Positions 1 through 8,170 of a stretch of 27,285 bases of DNA are shown here, one piece after another. The stretch's first letter is position 1. Each line of letters starts with the position of its first letter. The stretch comes from CAJXTB01 sp047626195. Its GTDB lineage: Bacteria > Myxococcota_A > UBA796 > GCA-2862545. A model generated the notes under the pieces. It was not told the origin of the DNA. It saw nothing but the letters and a program-made list of their open reading frames with translations, and ran no database searches. The stretch covers positions 1-27,285 of the forward strand of contig JBLHSN010000039.1 of assembly GCA_047626195.1 (NCBI GenBank), in the 5' to 3' direction. The translations under genes were made by a program, and so were the position numbers.

Positions 1-632
1 CGAGCGCCACCCTTGCTACGGCTGGCTTCTCCTTCCACCGTCTTGCCACTCGGCAGCTTCACGGTCGCCCAGTAGGTACGTGAGTTCTCGGGGCCTTCTA
101 CCCGGTACTCAATCTCCGGAGGGGCCTCACGGAATTGCTTGGACCAGCGCTCGTTGTACACACTGGTCGAATGCCGAGACTCGGTGGAGAGGTCCAGATT
201 GTTTAGCAACAAGCGCTGAATCACTCCTCTCGCATCGGTTGCACTTCCGTCGGTCATAATGGCGCCGAAAAGGGCTTCTAGCGTGTCTTCCATCGCTCTA
301 TTGTTGAGGCCCAGGTCCTTTCCCGCTTCAACACCGACCCGAAGCAGCGCCTCGAGGCCCAGTGACTCCGCTACCCGCTTGAGGTTGGCACCTTCGACTT
401 GCGCGGCTCGCTTCGGCGTCAGTGGGTCCGCGGCATCTTCCGCGCAGATATCGAACAGGTGTTGAGCGATGACGTACCCGAGAAATGCGTCTCCTAGGAA
501 CTCTAGACGCTCCTGATGAGGACCTTCGCCGCCTTCTTCCACCCAAGACTTATGGGTGAGAGCCCGGTGGGCAAGCTTGGGGTTTTTGAACGTGTAGCCA
601 AGCTTGGCTTCAAGGGGGGCGAGGTCAGACAT
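1..632 (-). CDS. rnc: Ribonuclease III, 3' end cut by window edge
   Basis: Double-stranded-RNA endonuclease that processes rRNA precursors and structured mRNAs in the cytoplasm. My translation from the ATG at 632-630 gives an open frame to the window edge (about 210 codons). The family signature ERLEFLGDA is at residues 41-49, with the acidic catalytic residues E41, E44 and D48. The second metal-binding motif MEDTLEALFGA gives D116 and E119. After residue 160 the start of the double-stranded-RNA-binding domain is visible (PEIEYRVEGPENSRTY, then GEASRSKGGA), so only the last few tens of residues lie outside. The start is supported by CGGAG upstream and by a normal N-terminus (LEAKLGYTFKNPKLAHRALT). 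It is divergent from the SDR gene, with 97 bp between the starts. Clear assignment. Confidence 0.95.
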   Translation of the reverse strand, partial: MSDLAPLEAKLGYTFKNPKLAHRALTHKSWVEEGGEGPHQERLEFLGDAFLGYVIAQHLFDICAEDAADPLTPKRAAQVEGANLKRVAESLGLEALLRVGVEAGKDLGLNNRAMEDTLEALFGAIMTDGSATDARGVIQRLLLNNLDLSTESRHSTSVYNERWSKQFREAPPEIEYRVEGPENSRTYWATVKLPSGKTVEGEASRSKGGA

Positions 633-729
633 GGGGACTCCGAGGTGCAATGGCTCATTGCGCGGTGAGGCAAGGTACAACGTGCGACATACCCGCACCT
701 CCGATTGATGCCACCCAAAGGACACCCTC

Positions 730-1617
730 ATGTCTAAAACTCCGCTGTCTAAAACCCCCATCGCCCTCGTCACCGGTGGCACGTCAGGCGTAGGGCTCTC
801 GATGGTCAAGTACCTGCTCGACCAGGGGTTCTTCGTGTACTTTATCGGGTCGAATCATGCGCGCGGAACCACGCTAGCGACGGACATGAATGCGCGCGGC
901 GTGCGGACTGAATTCGTGCGGCTTGACCTGTCTGATTTGCCGGCGGTGCGGGCATTCGCGACCCATCTCTGCCAGACCGTGTCGCACCTCGACGTCTTGG
1001 CGAATGTCGCTGGCGTGCTGCTCCCTACGCGTCAGCAGACCGCTACAGGACTTGAGAAGACTCTGGCTATCGGCCACATTGGCCCGTTCGTTCTCAGCAC
1101 AGCGTTGGTGCCAGCCCTTCAGCGCGCGCCCCATGGACGCATCGTCAATGTATCGGGTGCGTCGCGCGGCGTGCGGACCCAGAGATTGAACTGGGACGAC
1201 CTCAATCTTGAACGAACGTACAATGCAGCGCGCGCCGCCATGGCCGCCGTGCATTCCAAGACCGTCATGACCCAGCTGTTGTCAGACAAGCTCTCTTCTG
1301 CCCACATCGACGTCAACGCCTTTCACCCCGGATGGGTCCGCTCAGGCTTGGGTCGCCACCTCCCGTGGTTCCTCCGTTGGCCGTTCAAGGGTCTACAGCC
1401 CGTGTTGTCGAAGACGTCTCGCAGCGGATGCTTTGTGTGTACCTCCCCTCGTGGAACCACCGGCCAGCTGTACGTTGGAGAGCGCGGGTCTCCGTTGAGC
1501 TTCACACCCGACTACGCCGATGCCGTGTGGCAGTGGACCGTGGAGACATGCCAACGGGAGTTGGGCCCGGAGTGGGGATTGCCGGAGGTGTTGCAGGCCC
1601 AGTCGACAAACGCCTGA
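730..1617 (+). CDS. Short-chain dehydrogenase/reductase-like protein lacking the catalytic Tyr
   Basis: A 295-residue Rossmann-fold protein of the SDR superfamily, closest in layout to retinol-dehydrogenase/WW-oxidoreductase-type SDRs. The NAD(P)-binding motif TGGTSGVG is at residues 15-22, the NVAG motif follows, and the active-site Ser is in IVNVSG (S142). The Lys of the YxxxK pair is K177 (AAVHSK), but the Tyr position, residue 173, is Ala. In related enzymes this stretch reads AYCHSK. The reading frame is otherwise intact. Seen: Tyr absent. Known: Tyr is the general acid/base in classical SDRs. Inferred: it is either a binding or regulatory protein, or it uses another residue. AAAGGA lies 7 nt before the ATG. 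The first 30 nt contain a near-duplicated TCTAAAAC(T/C)CC unit. The substrate is unknown. Confidence 0.85.
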   Translation: MSKTPLSKTPIALVTGGTSGVGLSMVKYLLDQGFFVYFIGSNHARGTTLATDMNARGVRTEFVRLDLSDLPAVRAFATHLCQTVSHLDVLANVAGVLLPTRQQTATGLEKTLAIGHIGPFVLSTALVPALQRAPHGRIVNVSGASRGVRTQRLNWDDLNLERTYNAARAAMAAVHSKTVMTQLLSDKLSSAHIDVNAFHPGWVRSGLGRHLPWFLRWPFKGLQPVLSKTSRSGCFVCTSPRGTTGQLYVGERGSPLSFTPDYADAVWQWTVETCQRELGPEWGLPEVLQAQSTNA

Positions 1618-1618
1618 C

Positions 1619-2562
1619 TTACCGGCGTCTGCGTACGCCGAGTGACACCAGAGCGAACCCAGCGACCGACCACACTGGCCAGACAGGGGCGGCGCTGCAG
1701 CTGGTGGGGTCATCGTCGACTAGAGTCGGTGTCGATGACCACGTCCACGTCCGGCACATCCCTAGGCGATGGGTATGCGGAGCCCGAGCCGACGACCATT
1801 CACTCGGAACCCAGACTGTCACACGCATCGGCTACGCCGTCGTCATCGGTGTCCAGCAGCTGCTCTTGGGTGAGACCGAGGATGCCTCTTTGTAGGGCAT
1901 CTGACCCGCCGTCGTGCTGAGCGTCGATGGGCCAGGCCGTAGTGTGGATTCGAAGGCCGCCCGAGTACAGGTCTGACAGACGGCCCATCAAGACAATCCA
2001 ATCTCCGGTCTCCGCCTGACAACGAGCCTCAAACACAGCATCTCCGCAGGTCACGAGCGGATGCGCGGGGCGGTCATTGTGGTCCACATCAGGTGCTCTT
2101 GAACAGGCCCTGCGCGGGTCGTCGTCGTCGTCGCAGTCGCCGCCGTGGGTCGTCCGAATCAGGTCCACCGAAACGAAGTAGCGCGATGGTGCCACCCCAC
2201 ATGACTAGCGGCTCATCGGCTGGAACACCGTATCCGTCTTCATCATCGTCGTAGAAGACCTCGACAGAGCCATCGGGTCGACCATCTCCACTGCCGCCTT
2301 CGTCGATCACCTCATGGCAGTTGTCGTCCATGCTGTTGCACATCTCAGGCACCTCCGGGTGCCGTATCGCCGAGTGGTCATCGCAGTCAGGGTGCGCGGT
2401 AGAGAAGAGCGCCTCCGCCTCTCCTGCCCGATACAGATAAATAGCCTCTGTTGGCGTCCTATCCAAGAAACCGTCATCATCCGAGTCTACGTAGTACGAA
2501 CCGCCCGAGGTCCCGTTCTCGAACAAAACCAGGGCATCATCCACATCGCTGACGTCACATCA
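1619..2562 (-). pseudogene. Decayed MopE-type Asp-rich surface protein with MYXO-CTERM-like tail
   Basis: Reading leftwards from 2562, one frame gives a typical MopE-like metal-binding repeat: YYVDSDDDGFLD, then HPDCDDHSAIRHPEVPEMC, SMDDNCHEVIDEG, and FYDDDEDGYG. Near 2180 the coding signal jumps to another frame (FVSVDLIRTTHGGDCDDDDD ... LLDTDDDGVADACD), which stops at 1800. A third stretch, in a different frame again, ends at 1619 with CSAAPVWPVWS, a hydrophobic segment and four Arg. That is the shape of a MYXO-CTERM-type sorting tail (Cys, hydrophobic helix, Arg run). The 5' side is also broken: an in-frame TGA at 2560-2562 leaves no signal peptide. At least two frameshifts are needed to rebuild one protein, so I call it a pseudogene of a calcium/copper-binding cell-surface protein. 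Sequencing error could explain one shift, but hardly all of them. Confidence 0.7.
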
Positions 2563-2678
2563 CCAAGCAACTATTGTGGACCGTCTACCCCACCTCTCAC
2601 CCATCAGCGAATCATGTTGAACAAGTCCGCTCCACGCCCACCTGTGTACGCCGCGATAAGCCCACTCACGGAGGTCCC

Positions 2679-3212
2679 ATGCAAACTCAAGGTGTTCACC
2701 ACGTCGCCTACCGCTGCCACGATGCCAAAGAGACGGTCCAGTGGTACGGCAAACACCTGAACATGGACTTTGTCTTGGCCATCGCCGAAGACCAGGTGCC
2801 GTCTACCGGTGCAGACGACCCCTACATGCACGTGTTCTTGGACGCTGGCGGCGGCAACATCCTCGCCTTCTTCGAGCTGCCCACGCGCGAGCGCATGGAC
2901 CGCGACCGGAACACGCCAGAGTGGGTTCAACATCTGGCTCTGAAGGTCGAATCGTTGGATGCGCTGCTGGAGGCGAAAGGCCGCTTGGAGTCTTCAGGCA
3001 TCGATGTTCTAGGCCCAACTCACCACACGTTGTTCCAGTCGATCTACTTCTTCGACCCAAACGGACACCGCATTGAGCTGGCCTGCTCAACGAATCGCCT
3101 CGACCTTGAGGCGAAGCTCGACACGGTGAAGTGGGACATGCTCAACGAGTGGGCCGAGACCAAGAAGGCACCGCAGCACGCTCGGTGGATGCATGATGGA
3201 AGCGAGCAGTAG
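2679..3212 (+). CDS. VOC-superfamily (glyoxalase/dioxygenase fold) protein
   Basis: A 177-residue vicinal-oxygen-chelate protein made of two beta-alpha-beta-beta-beta modules. The first begins with GVHHVAYRCHDAKETVQWYG and ends at FFELP. The second begins VQHLALKVESLDALLEAKGRL and ends YFFDPNGHRIELAC. The His/Glu positions that usually hold a divalent metal are present (H7 or H8, Glu of FFELP, His of VQHLAL, Glu of HRIEL), so metal-dependent lyase, isomerase or ring-cleaving activity is possible. The substrate cannot be told from sequence. I chose the ATG at 2679 because ACGGAGG sits 4 nt upstream and the fold starts at once; the frame is open further upstream but that part is not protein-like. 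The next gene starts 9 nt after the stop, suggesting co-transcription. Confidence 0.85.
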   Translation: MQTQGVHHVAYRCHDAKETVQWYGKHLNMDFVLAIAEDQVPSTGADDPYMHVFLDAGGGNILAFFELPTRERMDRDRNTPEWVQHLALKVESLDALLEAKGRLESSGIDVLGPTHHTLFQSIYFFDPNGHRIELACSTNRLDLEAKLDTVKWDMLNEWAETKKAPQHARWMHDGSEQ

Positions 3213-3221
3213 GGTACAGCT

Positions 3222-3761
3222 GTGGAGTACTGCTTGACGAAAGAGACCTCGCAGCCCAAAAAAAAGCCACCGCTGTGGCGGCGAATACTTCGGAACTGGG
3301 TGCTGCCGCTCGGCGCCGTCTTGGTGTTGATGATGGTGGTCGGTCGGCTACGCGCGCCTTCCCTGCCCGACATCGCACCTGGCTTTACGCTGCGTGGTCT
3401 CGACGGGGAAATAGTGACTCTCGAGCAGCTACGCGGCAAGCCCGTGGTCCTGAACTTCTGGGCCACATGGTGCGGGCCGTGCAAGGTAGAGATGCCGTCG
3501 TTCAACCGGTTCGCGGCGAATCACCCCGAGCTGCATGTCATCGGTATCGTCGCGGACGGACCGGTACCAAAGGTCCAACACTTCATCGATAATGCTGGAA
3601 TGACCTACCCGATTCTGATCGGAGACCGAGCCGTATTCACCGAGTACGGCGTTGACACCTACCCAACAACGGTGTTCTTAGACGCCGATGGGCGGGTGGT
3701 CAGCGCCCACACCGGACTGATGTTTCAGCCGCAGCTGTGGTGGGCAACACGGGGGCTGTGA
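3222..3761 (+). CDS. Membrane-anchored TlpA/ResA-type thiol-disulfide oxidoreductase
   Basis: A 179-residue protein with a basic N-terminus (residues 12-25), one transmembrane segment (about 26-42, WVLPLGAVLVLMMVVG) and a periplasmic thioredoxin fold. The AhpC/TSA-Redoxin-like start is seen in LPDIAPGFTLRGLDGEIVTL, and the redox motif WCGPC gives C84 and C87. The cis-Pro loop is YPTTVFLDADGRVV. Proteins of this type reduce disulfides outside the membrane, often during cytochrome c maturation, or act as general reductants. No cytochrome genes are in the window, so its partner is unknown. The start is the GTG at 3222, with AGGG just upstream, only 9 nt after the VOC gene stop. It converges on the next minus-strand gene, with 57 bp between. 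Confidence 0.88.
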   Translation: MEYCLTKETSQPKKKPPLWRRILRNWVLPLGAVLVLMMVVGRLRAPSLPDIAPGFTLRGLDGEIVTLEQLRGKPVVLNFWATWCGPCKVEMPSFNRFAANHPELHVIGIVADGPVPKVQHFIDNAGMTYPILIGDRAVFTEYGVDTYPTTVFLDADGRVVSAHTGLMFQPQLWWATRGL

Positions 3762-3818
3762 GCCCCAATAATAGGTGACCGAACCTGGACGACCACCGCG
3801 AGGCACCCAGGGCCGGTC

Positions 3819-4670
3819 CTAGAAGCGGGGCCCTTCTGCGGTGTCTGTCACAGAGAAGCCATCCGCGGCATTGCGCTGATAGCCGGAGCGCCCATGCAGG
3901 ACGTTTACGAGCAGATCGCTGGCATGCCATCTCCCCGTGCGTGAGAGTCCCATCTCAAAGCTGAGGAAGTCGTCTGTTGAGCAGTACGGCGTGATGGTCA
4001 CCTGACCGTAGTCGACCACGGTGCCGAGGTTCTGAATCTCGCTGGGATAGCTGGACTGGCTGTACCCGACCGAGACCACCCGGAACGGCGAGTTCCCGTA
4101 GAAGTCGTGGCCGACGAACTCCAAGTGCCACATGTAGCTCTGTCCCTGCCCATTACCGCACGTCAGCGCCGTCTTCATCTGGAGCGGACCGTCCGCATAG
4201 CTGGTGCCGTTGAAGTCACCGGGCACAGATGCCGCGAACGCGCTCATCACCGTGTTTCCAACGCGAAGGCCCCCCGAATCTGTCGGGCGAATCGCCCCCC
4301 CTCCCATGCTAGCAGCATCGTCCGCATACGCCGCGTGCGGAACGGCATGGAGTGCTTGGCGAGTGCCGAGAGGACTGCCATCTGCGCTGATCTGAATCCA
4401 GCGTTCACCGGCAAGGCTGGCGGCATCGAGCGTGCCCGCTTCGCCCAGGGAGACCGAGTAGTAGCCATCATTTGCAACGACTTCATAGCTCTCGGACCAC
4501 ACAGCCGAGCCGCTGGACTCCGCATCATAGATGCCAACGCCAACCGTCACTGCACCCGTGATGGGGCTTCCTGCCGGATCGAGTAGGCGACCCTGATGCG
4601 CGAGAGTGACGGGGACCGCCATCGCAGAGCTCGACCAGACCCACACCACACCCAATAGAAGCCACCGCAT
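3819..4670 (-). CDS. Secreted protein with exported-fibre-type N-terminal beta domain
   Basis: A 283-residue exported protein. The signal peptide is MRWLLLGVVWVWSSSAMA with likely cleavage before VPVTLAHQG. The N-terminal domain (about residues 20-120) has a pattern common in delta-proteobacterial surface proteins: a short HQGRLLDPAGSPITGAVTV strand, then GVGIYDAESSGSAVWSES, NDGYYSVSLG, RWIQISADG, and finally LHAVPHAAYADDA. The C-terminal half is rich in Gly, Ser and Tyr with single Cys residues and matches nothing I can name. The frame is open upstream, but GGGGAGG lies 6 nt before the ATG at 4670, where the signal peptide starts, so I take that start. Function unknown; a role in the cell envelope or extracellular structures is inferred. 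Confidence 0.75.
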   Translation of the reverse strand: MRWLLLGVVWVWSSSAMAVPVTLAHQGRLLDPAGSPITGAVTVGVGIYDAESSGSAVWSESYEVVANDGYYSVSLGEAGTLDAASLAGERWIQISADGSPLGTRQALHAVPHAAYADDAASMGGGAIRPTDSGGLRVGNTVMSAFAASVPGDFNGTSYADGPLQMKTALTCGNGQGQSYMWHLEFVGHDFYGNSPFRVVSVGYSQSSYPSEIQNLGTVVDYGQVTITPYCSTDDFLSFEMGLSRTGRWHASDLLVNVLHGRSGYQRNAADGFSVTDTAEGPRF

Positions 4671-4767
4671 GCACATCCTCCCCGTAATCTGCCATAGCCT
4701 ACCGTAAGGGCCACCATCCGCGCAGAACATACGGCAGACATCTCAAATAACGCCGTGCTCGGGCTAG

Positions 4768-4933
4768 TTACAGGGGTGAGCCATGGGATTGATGGAAGAA
4801 ACCGGCGCTAGGGTGCGTTCAGGGCGTCCGCCAACTGACGATGTTGTAACTGGTTACTACTGGCAAGGTCGCGGCCGAACTGGGCACGCCAAAGCGTCGG
4901 GTTCGAGTTCAAGACCGATACTCCCCCCTGTAA
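4768..4933. repeat. 166-bp inverted-ended element, copy 1 (MITE or structured RNA)
   Basis: This block matches 23786-23951 along its whole length (about 153 of 166 positions, no gaps), and the likeness stops abruptly at both ends. The ends are inverted: TTACAGGGG on the left and CCCCTGTAA on the right. Inside are a hairpin (GTTGTAA, CTGG loop, TTACTAC, one T-T mismatch) and a TCGGGTTCGAG box near the 3' end. Copy 1 is less symmetric than copy 2 just inside the 9-bp ends. A start codon at 4783, with AGGGGTGA four nt upstream, opens a frame of 75 codons here (to 5010); the equivalent frame in copy 2 stops after 26 codons. I do not recognise the family. No clear target duplication is visible. 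Confidence 0.85.
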
Positions 4934-4991
4934 ATACCCACTCAACTACGGAGGAGACACATTCTTCGGTTCGCGCGTACCCCGCTCTGAC

Positions 4992-5006
4992 TTGGCCTCT
5001 GTGCCA
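4992..5006 (-). terminator. Small hairpin after the WS/DGAT gene
   Basis: A perfect 5-bp stem, TTGGC/GCCAA, with a 6-nt loop lies 13 nt beyond the stop of the acyltransferase gene at 5020. No U-rich tract follows on the minus strand, so it is at best a weak or Rho-assisted terminator. Confidence 0.25.
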
Positions 5007-5019
5007 ATAGTGGGGGTCA

Positions 5020-6324
5020 CTAAACGGTGCGGACCTGTTTTGCCGCCGCTTCCAGCACCTTCAGCTCCGTGGCGAACGCCTGTACCAGCCGGATTGGAGA
5101 CACATCGCGGGCAATATCCGCTGACACTCCCAGCCGAACATTCTCGTTGTAAGAAAACAGGGACAGCCCAACACCGATGGAGGCCGGTTGGGGCACAAAG
5201 AACACGATGTCGTCGATGCGCGCGCCCGCCACGTGAACGGCTCTGCGAGGACCGGGCATATTTGTCAGCACCAGCGATGCGCGTGACGCGAAGTGGTCGA
5301 CGGCGACGTCCTCAACGAACTGTGGCGCATGGCCGATCACGTGCACACCGGCGGCTGTGACAAGAGGCATCTGGCCTCCTTTCAAGATGTTGGTTCGCCG
5401 TCGCACCTGTTCCAGCCGCCCCACAGCGTCGGGCGTGCTGGACGGCAGGCGCAGGAAGATAGGGGCGAAGTGGTTGCCGAGGTCATCTGGAATCGGCGCG
5501 TCCAGCGGATGCAGATACACCGGTACGAGGGCGCGCAGATCGACCAGCTGTGGGTCGTCGAGGGTCGTGTGAAGCGCGCCGGCTACCGCAGCGACGAGCA
5601 CGTCATTGACGGAGCCGCCAAGCCCGTCACGCACGGTCTGAATGCAACTAAGCGGGACCGGTTCAGACCACGCGATGTGCTTCATTCCGTTCAATGGACC
5701 TACGAGTGGAGAGGACGACTCGGGGTTCATGGCCAGCAGCTCCGCCGTCGCCCGCACCATGTCGACGCCCGCGTCGAGATGCGCTGCCATTCGCGTCACC
5801 CAGGCTCCGTTGGGTCGATGCGAGCGACCCCGTGGGCGTGGAAGAGAGACGTCCTTCTCGTCGCACACCGACAGCAACAGCTTGGCCATGGCCATGCCGT
5901 CTCCGATGACGTGATGGGTGCGAAACAGCAACACTCGCTGCTGCGAGCCAAGGCCTCGAATGTCCGTCAGCGACCACAGCGGCTGATCCCGATCTAGCGG
6001 GACCCCCAACAACGACCCCACCGTCGCCCACAGGTCCTCCAGCTGACCTGGCTCGTCAATATGCGCGTGTTGGATGTGATCGGTGAGAACAACCTCCACA
6101 TCCTTCCACACCGGTACGCTGACCACCGCCGACGGTTTGAACACGACCTGGCGGAACCGCCGGTACACACGCACCACACGTTCGACGAACCGCTCAATCA
6201 CCGCGGGGACATCCGCGCCCTCCTCGAGAATGAGAAGGGCGTTGATCACAAGCGGGTTGTCGGCCCGGTCCATGTGCCACCAAGCGGTATCCATTGCGCT
6301 AAGCGGTAGCAGTGGTCTGCTCAT
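5020..6324 (-). CDS. Wax ester synthase / diacylglycerol acyltransferase (WS/DGAT)
   Basis: A 434-residue acyltransferase that joins acyl-CoA to fatty alcohols or diacylglycerol, making storage wax esters or triacylglycerol at the membrane surface. The N-terminal motif is PLSAMDTAWWHMDRADNPL. The active-site motif HHVIGDG (HHxxxDG) is at residues 137-143, with H138 as the general base. The C-terminal DUF1298-type domain has TNMPGP (normally TNVPGP) and a later SIGVGLSLFSYNENVRLGVSAD segment. Length is slightly below the usual 450-480 residues but all landmarks are present. The ATG overlaps the stop of the small upstream ORF (ATGA), and no good ribosome-binding site is seen, which suggests translational coupling. 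The gene is downstream of pckA on the same strand. Confidence 0.93.
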   Translation of the reverse strand: MSRPLLPLSAMDTAWWHMDRADNPLVINALLILEEGADVPAVIERFVERVVRVYRRFRQVVFKPSAVVSVPVWKDVEVVLTDHIQHAHIDEPGQLEDLWATVGSLLGVPLDRDQPLWSLTDIRGLGSQQRVLLFRTHHVIGDGMAMAKLLLSVCDEKDVSLPRPRGRSHRPNGAWVTRMAAHLDAGVDMVRATAELLAMNPESSSPLVGPLNGMKHIAWSEPVPLSCIQTVRDGLGGSVNDVLVAAVAGALHTTLDDPQLVDLRALVPVYLHPLDAPIPDDLGNHFAPIFLRLPSSTPDAVGRLEQVRRRTNILKGGQMPLVTAAGVHVIGHAPQFVEDVAVDHFASRASLVLTNMPGPRRAVHVAGARIDDIVFFVPQPASIGVGLSLFSYNENVRLGVSADIARDVSPIRLVQAFATELKVLEAAAKQVRTV

Positions 6325-6449
6325 TCCATACCGATGAACTGATCGATGGCCGTGTCGTCGAGCGGTCGGAAAACGATGTTGGACCCCTCGATGTCTTTGG
6401 CGAACGGGTTGCTATAGTCGCTAATGTCGACCCGTGTCGCGGTCCCCAT
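6321..6449 (-). CDS. Possible 42-codon gene between pckA and WS/DGAT
   Basis: The gap between the pckA stop (6460) and the acyltransferase start (6324) holds an ORF of 42 codons from the ATG at 6449. Its product is acidic and protein-like (VDISDYSNPFAKDIEGSN, then PLDDTAIDQFIGME). Its TGA overlaps the next ATG as ATGA, the usual sign of translational coupling. The same frame is open further upstream inside the pckA 3' end, but that part reads as a shadow of pckA. There is no Shine-Dalgarno before the ATG. I do not recognise the product. It could instead be an untranslated spacer that is open by chance. Confidence 0.4.
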   Translation of the reverse strand: MGTATRVDISDYSNPFAKDIEGSNIVFRPLDDTAIDQFIGME

Positions 6450-6459
6450 ATGGGCAGCA

Positions 6460-8049
6460 TCATCCGTCTTGGCGCGGTCCAGCTTGAACGACCGCTTCGG
6501 ATGCCCCCGACTCGTAGGTGCGGAAATTGTCGATGAACAGGCCGGCCAGCTTCTCCGCCTTCGCGTCGTAAGCAGCAGGGTCCGACCAGGTCTTCTTCGG
6601 GTCCAGCACGTGGCTCGGAACACTGTTGACGGCGTGCGGAATCGCCAATCCAAAGAAGGGCTCATGCGAGAAGTGCGCCTGGGCGAGCGTGCCGTCGTGA
6701 ATCGCATCGATAATGGCTCGGGTGATGGACAGCTTCATACGGTCCCCGACACCGTGCGGCCCGCCAGACCAGCCGGTGTTGACGAGCCAGACATTGGCGC
6801 CGTGGGTGCGGGTCTTCTCGGCGAGAAGCTCGGCGTATTTCGCCGGATGCCAGACCAGAAATGGGCCGCCAAAGCACGGTGAGAACGTAGCGACAGGGTC
6901 CGTAATACCCATCTCTGTACCGGCAACCTTGGCCGTGTAGCCGCTGATAAAGTGGTACATCGCTTGCTCGGGTGTGAGCTTGGACACCGGCGGCAGAACA
7001 CCGAAGGCATCGCATGTGAGGAAGATAACGTTGTTGGGATGACCGCCAACACACGGGGTGCGGGCCTGCTCCATGTACTCAATTGGATAGCTTCCACGTG
7101 TGTTCTGAGTGATTGAGGTGTCGTGGTAGTCGACGGTTCGGTCTTGGTTGAGCACCACGTTCTCCAGCACCGCACCAAATCGCAGGCACTGGAAGATGTC
7201 GGGCTCGGACTCTGGCGCCAGATCGATCATCTTTGCGTAGCAGCCACCCTCGATGTTGAACACGCCGTCGTCCGACCAACAGTGCTCATCGTCTCCGATC
7301 AAGGTGCGCTTCGGGTCGGCTGACAGGGTGGTCTTACCCGTACCAGACAGGCCAAACAAGACGCTGGTGTCGCCCGAGTCTGAGGTTGTGGCCGAGCAAT
7401 GCATGGACAGCACGCCAATCTTGGGCATGAGGTAGTGCATGACGGTGAAGATGCCTTTCTTCATCTCTCCGGCGTACTGAGTGCCAAGGATGACAAGCTC
7501 CCTGTTCGCCAGCGACAGGTCAACGCTCGTCTTGCTGCTCATACCTGCGGTGTGCCGATTCGCGGGAAACTGTCCGGCATTCAGGATGACGTAGTCCGGC
7601 TCGCCAAAGTCCTCGAGCTGCTCAGCGGTGGGGCGGATGAGCATGTTGTGCATGAACAGGGCGTGGTAAGCGCGGGCACACACGACTCGGACCTTGATCT
7701 GGTACTTGGGGTCCCACCCTGCATACGCGTCAATCACGAAGAGCCGCTCGCGGGTGGCGAGCCAGTCGGCAGCGCGCTCGCGGTTGATCACAAAACTGTG
7801 CGGTTCGAGCTTCACGTTGACCGGCCCCCACCACACATCCTCGGTGCTGTCCGGCTCATCGACAATGCGCTTGTCCGTTGGCGAACGACCTGTCTTTTCA
7901 CCGGACAAGGCAACAAGAGCGCCGCGACGCGTCAGACGCGTGCCAGGTTCGGTCCGAAGCGCGAGTTCGTACAGATTTGCCGGGCTCGGATTGCGAATAA
8001 TCTCCGGACCCGAGATGCCATAGGATTCAAGAGCGGATTCCAGGGACAT
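6460..8049 (-). CDS. pckA: ATP-dependent phosphoenolpyruvate carboxykinase
   Basis: A 529-residue cytosolic enzyme that turns oxaloacetate and ATP into phosphoenolpyruvate, CO2 and ADP, the entry step of gluconeogenesis. The nucleotide P-loop GLSGTGKTT is at residues 233-241. Just after it comes IGDDEHCW, the metal-binding kinase-2 region. Other family landmarks are MHCSAT, RTPCVGGHPNNVIFLTCDAF, SGYTAKVAGTE and NTGWSGGPHGVGDRMKL. The C-terminus ends normally (FRTYESGASEAVVQAGPR), so the gene is full length. GGAG lies 7 nt before the ATG. It is followed by the small ORF and the WS/DGAT gene on the same strand; a link between PEP supply, glycerol-3-phosphate formation and lipid storage is plausible but inferred. 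Confidence 0.97.
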   Translation of the reverse strand: MSLESALESYGISGPEIIRNPSPANLYELALRTEPGTRLTRRGALVALSGEKTGRSPTDKRIVDEPDSTEDVWWGPVNVKLEPHSFVINRERAADWLATRERLFVIDAYAGWDPKYQIKVRVVCARAYHALFMHNMLIRPTAEQLEDFGEPDYVILNAGQFPANRHTAGMSSKTSVDLSLANRELVILGTQYAGEMKKGIFTVMHYLMPKIGVLSMHCSATTSDSGDTSVLFGLSGTGKTTLSADPKRTLIGDDEHCWSDDGVFNIEGGCYAKMIDLAPESEPDIFQCLRFGAVLENVVLNQDRTVDYHDTSITQNTRGSYPIEYMEQARTPCVGGHPNNVIFLTCDAFGVLPPVSKLTPEQAMYHFISGYTAKVAGTEMGITDPVATFSPCFGGPFLVWHPAKYAELLAEKTRTHGANVWLVNTGWSGGPHGVGDRMKLSITRAIIDAIHDGTLAQAHFSHEPFFGLAIPHAVNSVPSHVLDPKKTWSDPAAYDAKAEKLAGLFIDNFRTYESGASEAVVQAGPRQDG

Positions 8050-8170
8050 GTGAGACTCCAGACAGTTGAGAGTGGGGTGTTCAAGACGGCATAACGCGCG
8101 CTAGGTAGCCAATGAGTGCACTCAAGTGGGTCGACTAAGTGACGAACGGACGACCCTAGAATCTGGCCCA

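Noticed and set aside
4895..4920. GGGTTCGAG box in the 166-bp element as a tRNA T-arm
   Set aside because: No 5-bp T stem can be formed around it and no acceptor, D or anticodon arms are present.
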